Shown here one piece after another: positions 9,353 through 18,942 of a stretch of DNA of 64,000 bases. A model generated the notes under the pieces. It was not told the origin of the DNA. It was given only the letters and a program-made list of their open reading frames with translations, and made no database searches. This DNA is from a bacterium. GTDB taxonomy: Bacteria > SZUA-79 > Acidulodesulfobacterales > Acidulodesulfobacteraceae. The stretch spans positions 1 to 64,000 of the forward strand of contig JAKAOK010000005.1 of the NCBI GenBank assembly GCA_021812245.1. Direction: 5' to 3'. The translations under genes were made by a program, and so were the position numbers. Numbering within the stretch: position 1 is the stretch's first letter; the number at the start of each line of letters is the position of its first letter.

Positions 9353-10168
9353 TTAATAAAGTATTCCGTGAAAACCGATTAAAGCCGCCGTAAAGACAAC
9401 CTCCGATAGTTTTACTGTAAATCCTAGCATATCTCCGTTTACGCCTCCGAATCTTCTTCCGAAATAAAATGCGGCAAAAAGAACGGTAAAAACCGTAACA
9501 AGCAAAGAAAAAATACCGGCAAGTTTTAAAAAAAAATAGATTATTATCAGGGTAAAAACAGAGGCGGTTATAAGCGAGGCAGCATTCGTTCCTTCGGTAA
9601 ATATAGTTCCCGTTCCTTTAAAATTATCGGGCGTATCCGAAAAATAAGACATAACGACTATAGAATATCTTCCGGCGACGGGAAAAGTCAGCAGGACAAG
9701 ATACATAAAATTAAAATTAAGATTAAAGCCCTCATTTACTAAATTAAAACTTTTAACCGGTTCAGCCGATGTTATCAGCGACCACATTATCAAAACGTAA
9801 AAAATTACCGCCAGATTTCCGGCAGTTCCCGTATAGACATCTTTCATCGCCTTATAAAACCTGTTTTTATCCCCGCTTTTAAGATAGGCGAAAAAGCCGT
9901 CCGAAGTATCCGAAAGACCGTCAAAATGAAGCCCTCCGGTGATAATATACAGAAAAAAAATGGCTACTAAAATTGCGGGCTGGACGGACAAAAATTTATT
10001 AAAAACATAGAAAACTGCCGCCAATATTAGTCCTATCAATAATCCGGCAAAAGGAAAATATTTAATAGATTTTTTCAGGCTGTCTGGGTATAAAGCTCGG
10101 CTTTTTCCTTTCAATTTGAATACCGTTAAAAAATTTACGGCTTCGGATAATCCGCTCAATATAAACAT
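9353..10168 (-). CDS. cobS: Adenosylcobinamide-GDP ribazoletransferase (cobalamin synthase)
   Basis: Polytopic protein with 'GGLHFDGLSDTSDGFFA' motif. Confidence 0.93.
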   Translation of the reverse strand: MFILSGLSEAVNFLTVFKLKGKSRALYPDSLKKSIKYFPFAGLLIGLILAAVFYVFNKFLSVQPAILVAIFFLYIITGGLHFDGLSDTSDGFFAYLKSGDKNRFYKAMKDVYTGTAGNLAVIFYVLIMWSLITSAEPVKSFNLVNEGFNLNFNFMYLVLLTFPVAGRYSIVVMSYFSDTPDNFKGTGTIFTEGTNAASLITASVFTLIIIYFFLKLAGIFSLLVTVFTVLFAAFYFGRRFGGVNGDMLGFTVKLSEVVFTAALIGFHGILY

Positions 10169-10229
10169 ATTTTGTATTGTATTTAAAGGTTAAGTAAAGA
10201 TTGGTTAGCTGCGCTCGCAATGACAAAAT

Positions 10230-11351
10230 TTAACGGTTAAGTTTTGAAGCGATAACTCCGGCTTCGTCAAACGTCAGCATATTATTATACATATTCAGCG
10301 CCGTTTCTATTATCTTCATTGCGATAACCGCCCCCGTTCCTTCGCCGAGCCTCATCGATAAATCCAGTACTGGAGTTTTGCCGATAAGTTTGACGGCGGC
10401 TTTATGCCCCTTTTCCTTGGAAAGATGCCCAAGAAACATATAATCGGAAACACGGGGATTAATGTTTAAAGCGATTAGGGCGCCGGCGGTAGAAATAAAA
10501 CCGTCCACGACGACCGGGAGCCTGTTAATAGCGCATCCCAGTATAAATCCCGCTATCGCGCCTATCTCCAATCCGCCGACTCCGGCAAGGACATCGACGG
10601 CATCCCCGTTTCCGCCGTTCCGTATATTATATTTAATCGCCTTTTCAATAATTTCCGCTTTTTTTTTAATTACGTCCGAATTTACTCCCGTCCCTCTGCC
10701 GCAGACGAGTTCGGGTGGTTTTTTTGAATAAAAACAGGTGATTGCGGACGCCGGAGTCGTATTGCCTATTCCCATATCGCCGGTGGCGCAGATTTCGGCA
10801 CCTTTTTCCTTTACTATGCCCGCTATTTCTATCCCTTTAAGGATTGATTTAACCGCTTCTCCGGCGGTCATAGCCGGACCATTATTTATATTAAACGTTC
10901 CTTTTCTGACCTTGCAGTTTATAAAATTTGAAGACAAAGCCGCTCCAATGCCACCCATATCGGCATTTATCCCGACGTCCGCTACAAGAACGTTTGCGCC
11001 TGCCGAATCCGCTATGGTATTGATAGCCGCTCCTCCGTTCAGAAAATTTCTCACCATTTGGACGGTAACGTCCTGTTTGAACAGGCTGACGCCTTCTTCG
11101 ACTACGCCGTGGTCTCCGGCAAAAACACATACGAATTTATTGTTTAACTTGTTATTCGATATAGGTCTTTCTTCTTCCGTGATAGCGACGACGTCTTTTG
11201 CGAATTCTTCCAACCTGCCTAAGCTCCCTTTAGGCTTTATCAGCCTGTTGAGCCTGTTTTCAGCAATTTTATAAAACTTCCGCTTATCCACCGGTTTTAT
11301 TCCTCCGGTAAGAGAAAAAAGCTCGTCTCTGTCTTTCATATCGGCATCCAT
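10230..11351 (-). CDS. cobT: Nicotinate-nucleotide-dimethylbenzimidazole phosphoribosyltransferase
   Basis: 'RLIKPKGSLGRLEEFA', 'VFAGDHGVVEEGVSLF', 'MGIGNTTPASAI', 'LRLGEGTGAVIA'-type C-terminus. Confidence 0.95.
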   Translation of the reverse strand: MDADMKDRDELFSLTGGIKPVDKRKFYKIAENRLNRLIKPKGSLGRLEEFAKDVVAITEEERPISNNKLNNKFVCVFAGDHGVVEEGVSLFKQDVTVQMVRNFLNGGAAINTIADSAGANVLVADVGINADMGGIGAALSSNFINCKVRKGTFNINNGPAMTAGEAVKSILKGIEIAGIVKEKGAEICATGDMGIGNTTPASAITCFYSKKPPELVCGRGTGVNSDVIKKKAEIIEKAIKYNIRNGGNGDAVDVLAGVGGLEIGAIAGFILGCAINRLPVVVDGFISTAGALIALNINPRVSDYMFLGHLSKEKGHKAAVKLIGKTPVLDLSMRLGEGTGAVIAMKIIETALNMYNNMLTFDEAGVIASKLNR

Positions 11352-11390
11352 AAAGAAATTATTTTTATTTATTATAAATTAGATTGATTT

Positions 11391-11990
11391 TTACTTTAAC
11401 GCCACCGGGTTTCCTGCAATAACGCAGTAAGCCTTATCGGAAAGGGCGGAAAGCTCCTGTTCCATTAAGCCGTTTAATTCGATAAATTTCCTGACGTACG
11501 CATCGACCGGCACAATATTGAAACCGAGGGAATCCGCGACGGTAACGACTGAACATTCGACTTTTGAAAGATATCTGAAAAATTTTATGACGTATTCGAG
11601 GGCGGAATCGTAACCTGATATATCTTTAAAAATAGACGAAAGCCATAATGTCATAGAATCTATAAGGATTACGCCGCTTTCCGGGGCGGGTTCGTAAGAT
11701 AAAAATTTGCTGATGCCGTCGATTTCCGCAGACAAATCTTCAAAATTTTCGTGAACGATAAAAGCCTTATCTCTCTTATCTTTGTGTTTTTTAATTTTTA
11801 AAGCCATCTCTTCGTCTTCGTATTTTCTTTGCCGTGCCGTCGCAATAAAATGAAGCGGACTGCGGCTTTTTTCGGTTAAATCCTGATGCCCGCCCGCGGC
11901 GATAGACGATTTATATAACGAAATAGCCGTTTCTTCTGCAAATCTTGATTTCCCCGAAGAAATCCCGCCGGTAATAAAAATTTTTGCCAT
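11391..11990 (-). CDS. cobU: Adenosylcobinamide kinase / adenosylcobinamide-phosphate guanylyltransferase
   Basis: 'ITGGISSGKSRFAEE' P-loop, 'LIDSMTLWLS'. Confidence 0.92.
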   Translation of the reverse strand: MAKIFITGGISSGKSRFAEETAISLYKSSIAAGGHQDLTEKSRSPLHFIATARQRKYEDEEMALKIKKHKDKRDKAFIVHENFEDLSAEIDGISKFLSYEPAPESGVILIDSMTLWLSSIFKDISGYDSALEYVIKFFRYLSKVECSVVTVADSLGFNIVPVDAYVRKFIELNGLMEQELSALSDKAYCVIAGNPVALK

Positions 11991-11994
11991 ATTT

Positions 11995-14589
11995 TCAATT
12001 TTCCAAAAGTTTCTCGAATTTTGTTTCCTCTAACGGTTTGGATAATAAAAATCCCTGAATATAGTCGCATCCAAGCTCTTTTAGTAATTTAAATTGTTCC
12101 TCCGTTTCCACGCCCTCGGCAATAGATTTCATATTCAGCTTTTTTGAAAGATAAATTATCGTTTCGACTATATATCTGGAGTGTTTATCGGAAAGCATTT
12201 TTCTAACGAACGAAATATCTATCTTAAGAATATCGAACGGAAGGTCTGCCAGATACGACAAAGAAGAATAACCCGTTCCGAAATCGTCTATCGAAAGCCC
12301 GAGCCCGCTTTCTTTGAAATAACTCAAAAGCTTTCTCGAATATTCCAAATTATCGATAAAGGTTCTTTCTACTATATCGAGATTGAATAAATCAGATTTT
12401 ATGCCGTTTTTGTCTAGCGCCGCCTTGATGTTGTCTTTTATGTGCGGGTCGCCGAAACTTGCCGGAGAGATATTTACCGAAACGGGAACGACGTTGAACC
12501 CCTTGTCCGACCATATTTTCATCTTGGAAGCTACCTCGCCTAATATCCAGTTTTCAACCTTTGTAATCATTCCGCTTTGTTCCAGAAACGGTATGAATTC
12601 CATCGGCGGCGTCAGCCTGCCGTTTCTCTGCCACCTCAGAAGAGCCTCCGCACCTTTTATCGAACCTGTTTTTATATCGAAATAAGGCTGGTAATGCAGG
12701 ACGAATTGATTTTTTGCCATAGCCTCGTTAAGCCCGTTCCTTAGTTCCACCTTTTTCCTTGCGGATTCTTCGAACTCTTTTTTAAAAAATCCGACCGTAT
12801 TTTCGCCTTTTGATCTTGAATTAAGAAGGGCAGATTCGGCTTTATCGAACATATCCTGCGACGCGCCGGCGTCTTTAGGATAAAGAGATATTCCGGCGTT
12901 AAAAGATATATTTATCTTTTTGCCGTCCGGCATATAAGGTTCGTTAAGAGCATTTAAAATCCTGTTGACGATATTCAGAGCGTCTTCGTCGAATTTTAAT
13001 CGTTTTAAAAATACCGCAAATTTATCCGCCTCCCATCTTGCCGGAATATCGTAGCTTTTTATAATATTTTTTATCTTATTGGACATTTCTATCATTATTT
13101 TATTGCCTGTTTCAAAACCGAAAGTATGGTTTATCAAAGAAAAATTTACAGGGTTTATTATTGCAAGGGCGCAGGAGGGAGGCGCGCCCGGATAACCGGC
13201 ATCTTTTATAAATCCGTCTATCTTTTCTTTAAGCATTTTTTTGTTGGGAAGACCCGTGAGCGAATCGAAATGCATTAACTGCTCCATAGTTTCTTCGGCT
13301 TTTATCTCGCCGGTAATATCTTTTCCGGTCATTATAAAATATTCTATATCGCCGCCCGTACCGCCCGCATTAAAAGGCGTAATCGTCGTATAGCAATATA
13401 TATCGTCCCCGCCTCTCGTTTTATACGTGAATATATCGGTTAAGATTTTGCCGGAAGTAATAGTGCCAAGAAATTTTTCGGCAAACTCTTTTTTTCCGGA
13501 ACCGCCTTCGAATATTTTCGAGTAATGCTCGCCCGCAAGTTCGCTTGGAGGGTAGCCGAATATTTTATATGCGCTTTCGTTTACGTATAATATGTTAAAA
13601 TATTTATCTGCAATAATCGCGAAATCGGAACCTGAATCCAACGCAACCCGAATCATGGAGTGCCATTTTTCGTCTTCTATTTTGTCGAGCGCATAGTTTA
13701 TATCCATCATCATCTCTTTCAACAAATTATACGTATCTTTTTTAAAGAATCCGCTTTCGGCGGCATATAAAGAAAAGACGCCTATCGTTTTGCCCTTTTT
13801 TATGAGCGGCACGGCGGCGCTCGACAAATAGCCTCTTTTTACCTGTTCCTCTCTCCACGGCAGCATTAAAGGATTTTTTAAAGTATCGTTATTAATTACT
13901 ATTTTTGATTTCAGAAAAGATGTAATCAGCGGTCCCTTTTTTGCTTCAGGCGTATTTAAGCGCTGTTTTAAATAATCGACATAATCGTTTTTTTCATAAG
14001 AGAAGGAAAGTTTTATATTGATGTTGGAGTCAAAAAGCAGGATAAAAGAATTTACGAATAATCCTCTTTGCACTATTCTATTGCATATATCGGAAAATAA
14101 AGAATTTTCGTCTTTTGTCCTGACTATCAGCTGGTTTACTTCGGAAAGCGTGGCATACATCGTTTGAAGAGATATGAAAGAAAGAAATAAGCCGTCGTAC
14201 ATTTTCTGCTTCGAAACGTCAAGCACGAGAACCAGGCCGGCGGGCTTGCCGTTATAAGATATAGTGTATGCAAAAATAACGGAAGGCTTAAAAACGCCTT
14301 CTTTTGTTATATGCATATGGGTTATTTGTTCGGTGGCGAAAACTTCCCCTTTTATTCTTCTTTCCGCAAGTTTTTTTACCGCAGACTTGTATTCGTCGGC
14401 TATTATATCGTAAGGAGTTAAGAGGCTTAGCTCCTCTTCCGAATAGCCTATAAATTCCCTGAATGTTTTATTTGAACGAACAATCCTGCAGTCATCCTGA
14501 TAAATAAAGACCCCTATCGTCTTTGAACCGAACATGGCATCAACTAATCCGTCAAGGCTTTTAACATTAAAATCTTCCATTATTTTCAT
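11995..14589 (-). CDS. PAS-GAF-PAS-GGDEF(degenerate)-EAL cyclic-di-GMP signalling protein
   Basis: PAS N-terminus; GGDEF position reads 'RWEADKFAV'; EAL signatures 'AEALLRWQ', 'IDDFGTGYSSLSYL', 'AEGVETEEQ' intact. Confidence 0.92.
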   Translation of the reverse strand: MKIMEDFNVKSLDGLVDAMFGSKTIGVFIYQDDCRIVRSNKTFREFIGYSEEELSLLTPYDIIADEYKSAVKKLAERRIKGEVFATEQITHMHITKEGVFKPSVIFAYTISYNGKPAGLVLVLDVSKQKMYDGLFLSFISLQTMYATLSEVNQLIVRTKDENSLFSDICNRIVQRGLFVNSFILLFDSNINIKLSFSYEKNDYVDYLKQRLNTPEAKKGPLITSFLKSKIVINNDTLKNPLMLPWREEQVKRGYLSSAAVPLIKKGKTIGVFSLYAAESGFFKKDTYNLLKEMMMDINYALDKIEDEKWHSMIRVALDSGSDFAIIADKYFNILYVNESAYKIFGYPPSELAGEHYSKIFEGGSGKKEFAEKFLGTITSGKILTDIFTYKTRGGDDIYCYTTITPFNAGGTGGDIEYFIMTGKDITGEIKAEETMEQLMHFDSLTGLPNKKMLKEKIDGFIKDAGYPGAPPSCALAIINPVNFSLINHTFGFETGNKIMIEMSNKIKNIIKSYDIPARWEADKFAVFLKRLKFDEDALNIVNRILNALNEPYMPDGKKINISFNAGISLYPKDAGASQDMFDKAESALLNSRSKGENTVGFFKKEFEESARKKVELRNGLNEAMAKNQFVLHYQPYFDIKTGSIKGAEALLRWQRNGRLTPPMEFIPFLEQSGMITKVENWILGEVASKMKIWSDKGFNVVPVSVNISPASFGDPHIKDNIKAALDKNGIKSDLFNLDIVERTFIDNLEYSRKLLSYFKESGLGLSIDDFGTGYSSLSYLADLPFDILKIDISFVRKMLSDKHSRYIVETIIYLSKKLNMKSIAEGVETEEQFKLLKELGCDYIQGFLLSKPLEETKFEKLLEN

Positions 14590-14740
14590 AAATTACGGTA
14601 AATTTACGCTATAATTTTATTATTTTTTTATTATTATATCATTAATGCGTGCTTTTATTAATAGGCTGGGTTATTTTTTTCGGTATTTGGATGTTTTGGT
14701 GAAGAATTTTGCGGTCGGGCTATTTGCCAGCCGTTTTGGC

Positions 14741-14815
14741 TGGTGGGCGCGGACGGTCTCGAACCGCCGGCTTCCACCGTGTGAAGGTGGCACTCTACCC
14801 CTGAGTTACGCGCCC
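14741..14815 (-). tRNA. tRNA-Val (anticodon CAC)
   Basis: Minus strand GGGCGCG..CCACC-TTCACAC-GGTGG..GGCGG-TTCGAGA-CCGTC-CGCGCCC-A-CCA; complete cloverleaf, CCA encoded. Confidence 0.93.
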
Positions 14816-14863
14816 TTTTAAAATTTATTATATAATTTAATATTTATTAATTCAAGTGCGGAT

Positions 14864-15013
14864 CCCAAATCCCGATTTAGAAATTTATTTTCTGGCATTT
14901 CCATCCGTATCAAAGACATGCTTCGATAAACACGGATGGAAATATCGCTTTCGCGGGAATCCAGCGTTATTTAGCATTAGAACTTATAAATATTTTCTAA
15001 ATCGGGATTTGGG
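14864..15013. repeat. Family A element, near-identical to 117-266
   Basis: 150 bp; only two differences seen by eye versus 117-266 (ccagcgtt/tagcatt vs ccagtgtt/tagtatt). Confidence 0.93.
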
Positions 15014-15024
15014 CGGATATAAGA

Positions 15025-15534
15025 TTATTTTAAACCGTTCAGAGCTTTCAGCACGTCTTCGTAATCCGGTTCGTTCGTTATTTCGGGAACCAGCTGTTTA
15101 TAAATAATTTTGCCTTCTTTGTCCGCGATAAAAACGGCTCTTGCGGTGAGCCCTTTTAATGCGCCTTCGCCGATAATAACGCCGTATTTTTCCATATCTT
15201 TGTACCTGAAATCGGACGCCGCGGTAATATTTTTTATGCCGTAGCTTTCGCAGAACCTGTCCTGCGCAAAAGGCATGTCCATAGATATGACGTTGACATC
15301 TATATTGGTATATTTAGCAAGCATCTCGTTAAATTTTTTGGTTTCCATTTCGCAGACCGAAGTATCGAGAGAAGGCAGGGTAATTATTAACTGGATTTTT
15401 TCTTTTTTGCCGCCGACTTTTTTTTCTTTTAAATCCTTAGCGACTACTATGGCTTCCGGAGCGGTGTCTCCCAAGTTCAGCGCCGGTCCCGTCAAAGATG
15501 CGGAATTTCCTTTTATTAAAATAGTTTCAGCCAT
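15025..15534 (-). CDS. tpx: Thiol peroxidase
   Basis: 'SLDTSVCEMETKKFNE', 'DMPFAQDRFCESYGI'. Confidence 0.93.
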   Translation of the reverse strand: MAETILIKGNSASLTGPALNLGDTAPEAIVVAKDLKEKKVGGKKEKIQLIITLPSLDTSVCEMETKKFNEMLAKYTNIDVNVISMDMPFAQDRFCESYGIKNITAASDFRYKDMEKYGVIIGEGALKGLTARAVFIADKEGKIIYKQLVPEITNEPDYEDVLKALNGLK

Positions 15535-15566
15535 TTTAATCCTCCTCTTTAATAATTTATTTATTT

Positions 15567-16751
15567 TTATTTTTTATTTCTTTTCATAACTTCTTCGTAG
15601 AGAGGGGACATCTCCCTCAATTTTTTAACTACGGCCGGAAGTTCTTTGACAAAATATTCCGCATCGTCGAGCGAGTTGTCTTCGCCGAGCGATATCAGCA
15701 GCGAACCCTGCGCAAGCGCCGGGTCAACTCCTATCGCGTTTAATACGTGAGACGACTTTAATATTTTAGACGTGCAGGCAGAGCCGCTTGCAACCATAAT
15801 TCCAATATTGTTAAGCCACATAAGCATAGACTCCCCCTCGATGTATTTTACGACAAAGTTAAGATTGTTGGGGAGCCTCTTTTCAGGATGTCCGTTTAAA
15901 TAAACCTCGTCGAGACCGCCAAGCACTCCGTCGGTAATCGCTTTTTGAATAGGCAGAAGATGCGCCGTCCTGTCTTTCAATTCTTTTTTGGCAAGTTCGC
16001 AGGCAACACCCGCTCCGGCTATCGCCGGAATGTTTTCCGTCCCGGCCCTTCTTCCGAACTCCTGAATACCGCCGTCGATAAGGGGCATTATGCGTATCCC
16101 TTTTTTAAGGTAAAAAAGCCCTACGCCTTTTGGGCCGTAAAACCTGTGCGGAGCGGCGGAAAGCATATCGACCCCAAGTTCTTTGACGTCCGTTTCTATG
16201 AAGCCGCAGGACGTGTTTGCATCCGTATGCATATAAGCCGCCGAATTTTCATGGACGATTTTTGAAATTTCTTTAATATCCTGAATAGTGCCGATTTCGT
16301 TTGAAGCCTGAGTAATGCTGGCGAGTATGGTATCTTTTCTTAAAGCGTTTTTAACGTCCTGCGGGTCAACCGAACCGTATTTATCGACGGGAACCTCGCT
16401 GAATTCAAAACCCAGTTTCGCTAAAGATTTAACGGAATTTAAAACGCTGAAATGCTCTATTTTAGAAACGATGATATGCCTGCCTTTGTCCATTCTCGCA
16501 AAAGCCGTTCCTTTTATCGCAATGTTGTTTGCTTCCGAACCGCTTCCCGTAAATATAACTTCCGTGCTCGCCGCATTTAAAAGCTCAGCCGCCCGAAGTC
16601 TGGCTTTGTCCAAGGCTTCCCTCGGTTCGTCGCCGAGCGTATGAATGCTTTGAGGATTTCCGTATTCCGCTATAAAATAAGGCTCCATGGCGTCTTTTAC
16701 TTCCCGCCTCATCTTCGTCGCCGCAAAGTGGTCGAAATTAATTATTTTCAA
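15567..16751 (-). CDS. Cysteine desulfurase (NifS/IscS family)
   Basis: 'NFDHFAATKM', 'FTGSGSEANNIAIKG', 'SAAPHRFYGPKGVG', 'SGSACTS'. Confidence 0.95.
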   Translation of the reverse strand: MKIINFDHFAATKMRREVKDAMEPYFIAEYGNPQSIHTLGDEPREALDKARLRAAELLNAASTEVIFTGSGSEANNIAIKGTAFARMDKGRHIIVSKIEHFSVLNSVKSLAKLGFEFSEVPVDKYGSVDPQDVKNALRKDTILASITQASNEIGTIQDIKEISKIVHENSAAYMHTDANTSCGFIETDVKELGVDMLSAAPHRFYGPKGVGLFYLKKGIRIMPLIDGGIQEFGRRAGTENIPAIAGAGVACELAKKELKDRTAHLLPIQKAITDGVLGGLDEVYLNGHPEKRLPNNLNFVVKYIEGESMLMWLNNIGIMVASGSACTSKILKSSHVLNAIGVDPALAQGSLLISLGEDNSLDDAEYFVKELPAVVKKLREMSPLYEEVMKRNKK

Positions 16752-16772
16752 TTTTGCCTCCCGATATTATTA

Positions 16773-16858
16773 CCTTAATTGTCATTCCCGCGAAAGCGAT
16801 ATTTCCGTCCACGGCTTATCGAAGCACGCCTTCGATGTGGACGGAAATGCCAGTATTT
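16773..16858. repeat. Family A-type internal hairpin module with covarying stem
   Basis: cattcccgcgaaagcgatatttccgtccacggcttatcgaagcacgccttcgatgtggacggaaat. Confidence 0.8.
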
Positions 16859-16896
16859 ATTATGTGTTGAAACAATTTTAACAATCTCTAATTTTC

Positions 16897-17121
16897 TTAT
16901 TTTTTCACGTAAACTATGTATTCGGGCAGATTTATTTCATAAGACATAAATTCATGTCCGGTTTTTTTGCAGTAGCTTTTTAAATCTTCTACGATGCCCT
17001 CGTCAGATGCCGTTACTTTTAATACCGAGCCGTCCGGAATTTTTTTAAATTCTTCCGCAACTTCCATTATCGGCATAGGACAAGATAATCCAAAAGTATC
17101 GAGTTCGTAATCGTAATTCAT
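16897..17121 (-). CDS. tusA: TusA/SirA-family sulfurtransferase
   Basis: 'DTFGLSCPMPIMEVAEEFKKIPDGSVLKVTASDEGIVEDLKSYCKKTGHE'. Confidence 0.93.
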   Translation of the reverse strand: MNYDYELDTFGLSCPMPIMEVAEEFKKIPDGSVLKVTASDEGIVEDLKSYCKKTGHEFMSYEINLPEYIVYVKK

Positions 17122-17200
17122 ATTTTTGACCGCCTTGGCGCCGCCGTTTCGTTAGAGGCGGATGGACCATACCCGTCATTGCATATGTTTTAAATTTTAA

Positions 17201-17647
17201 TTAAGCATGCTCCAGCAAATCATGTTCGTCTTCGTCGTGTTCCGGTGTTTCCACCCTGCCTATGGGACCTTTGCCCGCTTTTCTCGCCCTGTAATCTTCA
17301 ATGGCAAGATGAAGGGCGTCGGCGGCAAGGTTAGAACAGTGCATCTTTACCGGAGGCAGTCCGTCTAAAGCCTCGGCGACCACCCCGTTAGAAACTTTTT
17401 CCGCTTCTTCGAGGGTCTTCCCTTTGACGAGTTCGGTTACCATGGAGCTTGTGGCTATAGCGGCGCCGCAGCCGAATGTTTTAAACTTTACGTCTTCGAT
17501 TTTATCGTCTTTAACTTTGATATATATTTTCATTATATCGCCGCAGGTCGGGTTTCCTAGTTCTCCTACCCCGTCCGCGTTTTCTATCTCACCCACATTC
17601 CTTGGATGCTGAAAGTGGTCCATTACTTTTTCCGAATATACCGGCAT
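17201..17647 (-). CDS. iscU: Fe-S cluster scaffold protein IscU/NifU-like
   Basis: 'MDHFQHPRNVGEIENADGVGELGNPTCGDIM', 'KFKTFGCGAAIATSSM', 'KMHCSNLAADAL'. Confidence 0.95.
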   Translation of the reverse strand: MPVYSEKVMDHFQHPRNVGEIENADGVGELGNPTCGDIMKIYIKVKDDKIEDVKFKTFGCGAAIATSSMVTELVKGKTLEEAEKVSNGVVAEALDGLPPVKMHCSNLAADALHLAIEDYRARKAGKGPIGRVETPEHDEDEHDLLEHA

Positions 17648-17767
17648 AATATTACCTCCCGATTTACATTTAAATTTGTTTTATGTAATTAATTTAGTTT
17701 ATAATAAATTAAAACATACTTTACTAAATTAGTCAAGTATTAGTGAAAAAAAAATTATGGGGCGGGT

Positions 17768-17841
17768 TGTCATTGCAAGCATATCTTTGGCTGTGATTAT
17801 AAAACCAACGGTTTTATGCAGGCAAAGATGCGAAGCAATCT
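17768..17841. repeat. Family C repeat with internal bulged hairpin
   Basis: tgtcattgcaagcatatctttggctgtgattataaaaccaacggttttatgcaggcaaagatgcgaagcaatct. Confidence 0.88.
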
Positions 17842-17867
17842 ATGCGAAAGTATATAGCAGGGGGGGG

Positions 17868-18686
17868 TTATTTATAAAGTCCGAGCCTTAGCTTTATTAC
17901 TCCGAAGAAAGCCTCGAAAATAATACCGTTGGACATTTTAGATTTTCCCATCGTTCTTTCGTAAAATATTATGGGATACTCTTTAAAACCGCATCCCGCC
18001 TCCTTAAAGACTCTGTATTTCATCTCTATCTGAAATGCGTATCCTCTTGAACTTATGCCGCCGAGATTTATCTTTTTAAGGCAGTTTACGTCGTACATAT
18101 TGAAGCCGCCGGTTAAATCGCTTATTTTAATGCCGGTAACTAATTTTGCGTAAATATTTGCAAAGTAGGAAATCAAAAGCCGCTTCATACTCCAGTTTAT
18201 TATTCGTATTCCGCCGGAATAGCGGGAGCCGACAATCATTCCGCATTTTTCGGCTTCCATAAGGCTGACGAAGCCGGCAATCTCTTCGGGATTATGAGAA
18301 AAATCGCAGTCCATAGTCAATACGTAATCGTAGCCTTTTTCGACGGCAAAATTAAATGCGCCGGTATAAGCCGTTCCGAGTCCAAGTTTCTTTTCCCTTT
18401 CGATTAGAAAAAGATTTCTGCCTTCGCCGTCATTGTCATTGCGAGCGTTAGCGAAGCAATCTCCGCCTTTTACTCCGTTTCCGGCATCCCTGTTTTTTTG
18501 CTTTTTTATAAATTCCTTGACTATTTGGCCGGTGCCGTCCGGCGAATTGTCGTCTATTATTAAGAGGCTTATGGAATGGTTCGATTTTTTTACGGCTTCG
18601 GACTCGTTAAGGCTTAAAACGGAATTTGTCATCCGCCCTATATTGTCTTTTTCGTTATAAGTGGGTATTGCGACGAGTATTTTCAT
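17868..18686 (-). CDS. GT2 polyprenol-phosphate mannosyltransferase-like glycosyltransferase, containing an in-frame repeat insertion
   Basis: 'VAIPTYNEKDNI', 'IIDDNSPDGTGQI', 'TMDCDFSHNPEEI', 'GSRYSGG', 'DLTGGFNMY'; peptide 'DCFANARNDND' is repeat-derived. Confidence 0.9.
   Translation of the reverse strand: MKILVAIPTYNEKDNIGRMTNSVLSLNESEAVKKSNHSISLLIIDDNSPDGTGQIVKEFIKKQKNRDAGNGVKGGDCFANARNDNDGEGRNLFLIEREKKLGLGTAYTGAFNFAVEKGYDYVLTMDCDFSHNPEEIAGFVSLMEAEKCGMIVGSRYSGGIRIINWSMKRLLISYFANIYAKLVTGIKISDLTGGFNMYDVNCLKKINLGGISSRGYAFQIEMKYRVFKEAGCGFKEYPIIFYERTMGKSKMSNGIIFEAFFGVIKLRLGLYK
18433..18463. repeat. Family C core inside GT2 gene
   Basis: tgtcattgcgagcgttagcgaagcaatctcc, translated in frame as DCFANARND. 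Confidence 0.88.
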
Positions 18687-18729
18687 TTAATTACTTATAT
18701 AATAAATAAATCTGATACCTTTTTTTTGC

Positions 18730-18942
18730 TTACGCAACGACTAATTCAATAGGTAAAGACGTATCTACACCGACAGTTTTACTGACATATAATTTTTCAA
18801 TGCCGATTGTTGCGCCGAATTTATTTTTTTTCAATATAATACCTTCGCCTGCTTCTTCGGACATTGCTTCGTCCTCTGGATTTCCGAACCATATATCCAT
18901 AGTATCGGAATCTTTATTATAATAAACTTTTACTTTTCCCAT
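18730..18942 (-). CDS. DUF2283 family protein
   Basis: 'KVYYNKDSDTMDIWFGNPEDEAMSEEAGEGIILKKNKFGATIGIEKLYVSK'. Confidence 0.85.
   Translation of the reverse strand: MGKVKVYYNKDSDTMDIWFGNPEDEAMSEEAGEGIILKKNKFGATIGIEKLYVSKTVGVDTSLPIELVVA

Noticed and set aside
14590-14740. Cobalamin riboswitch upstream of the cob operon
   Set aside because: No recognisable B12-box (GCCACTG-like) or suitable structure; only AT-rich spacer and tRNA-Val.
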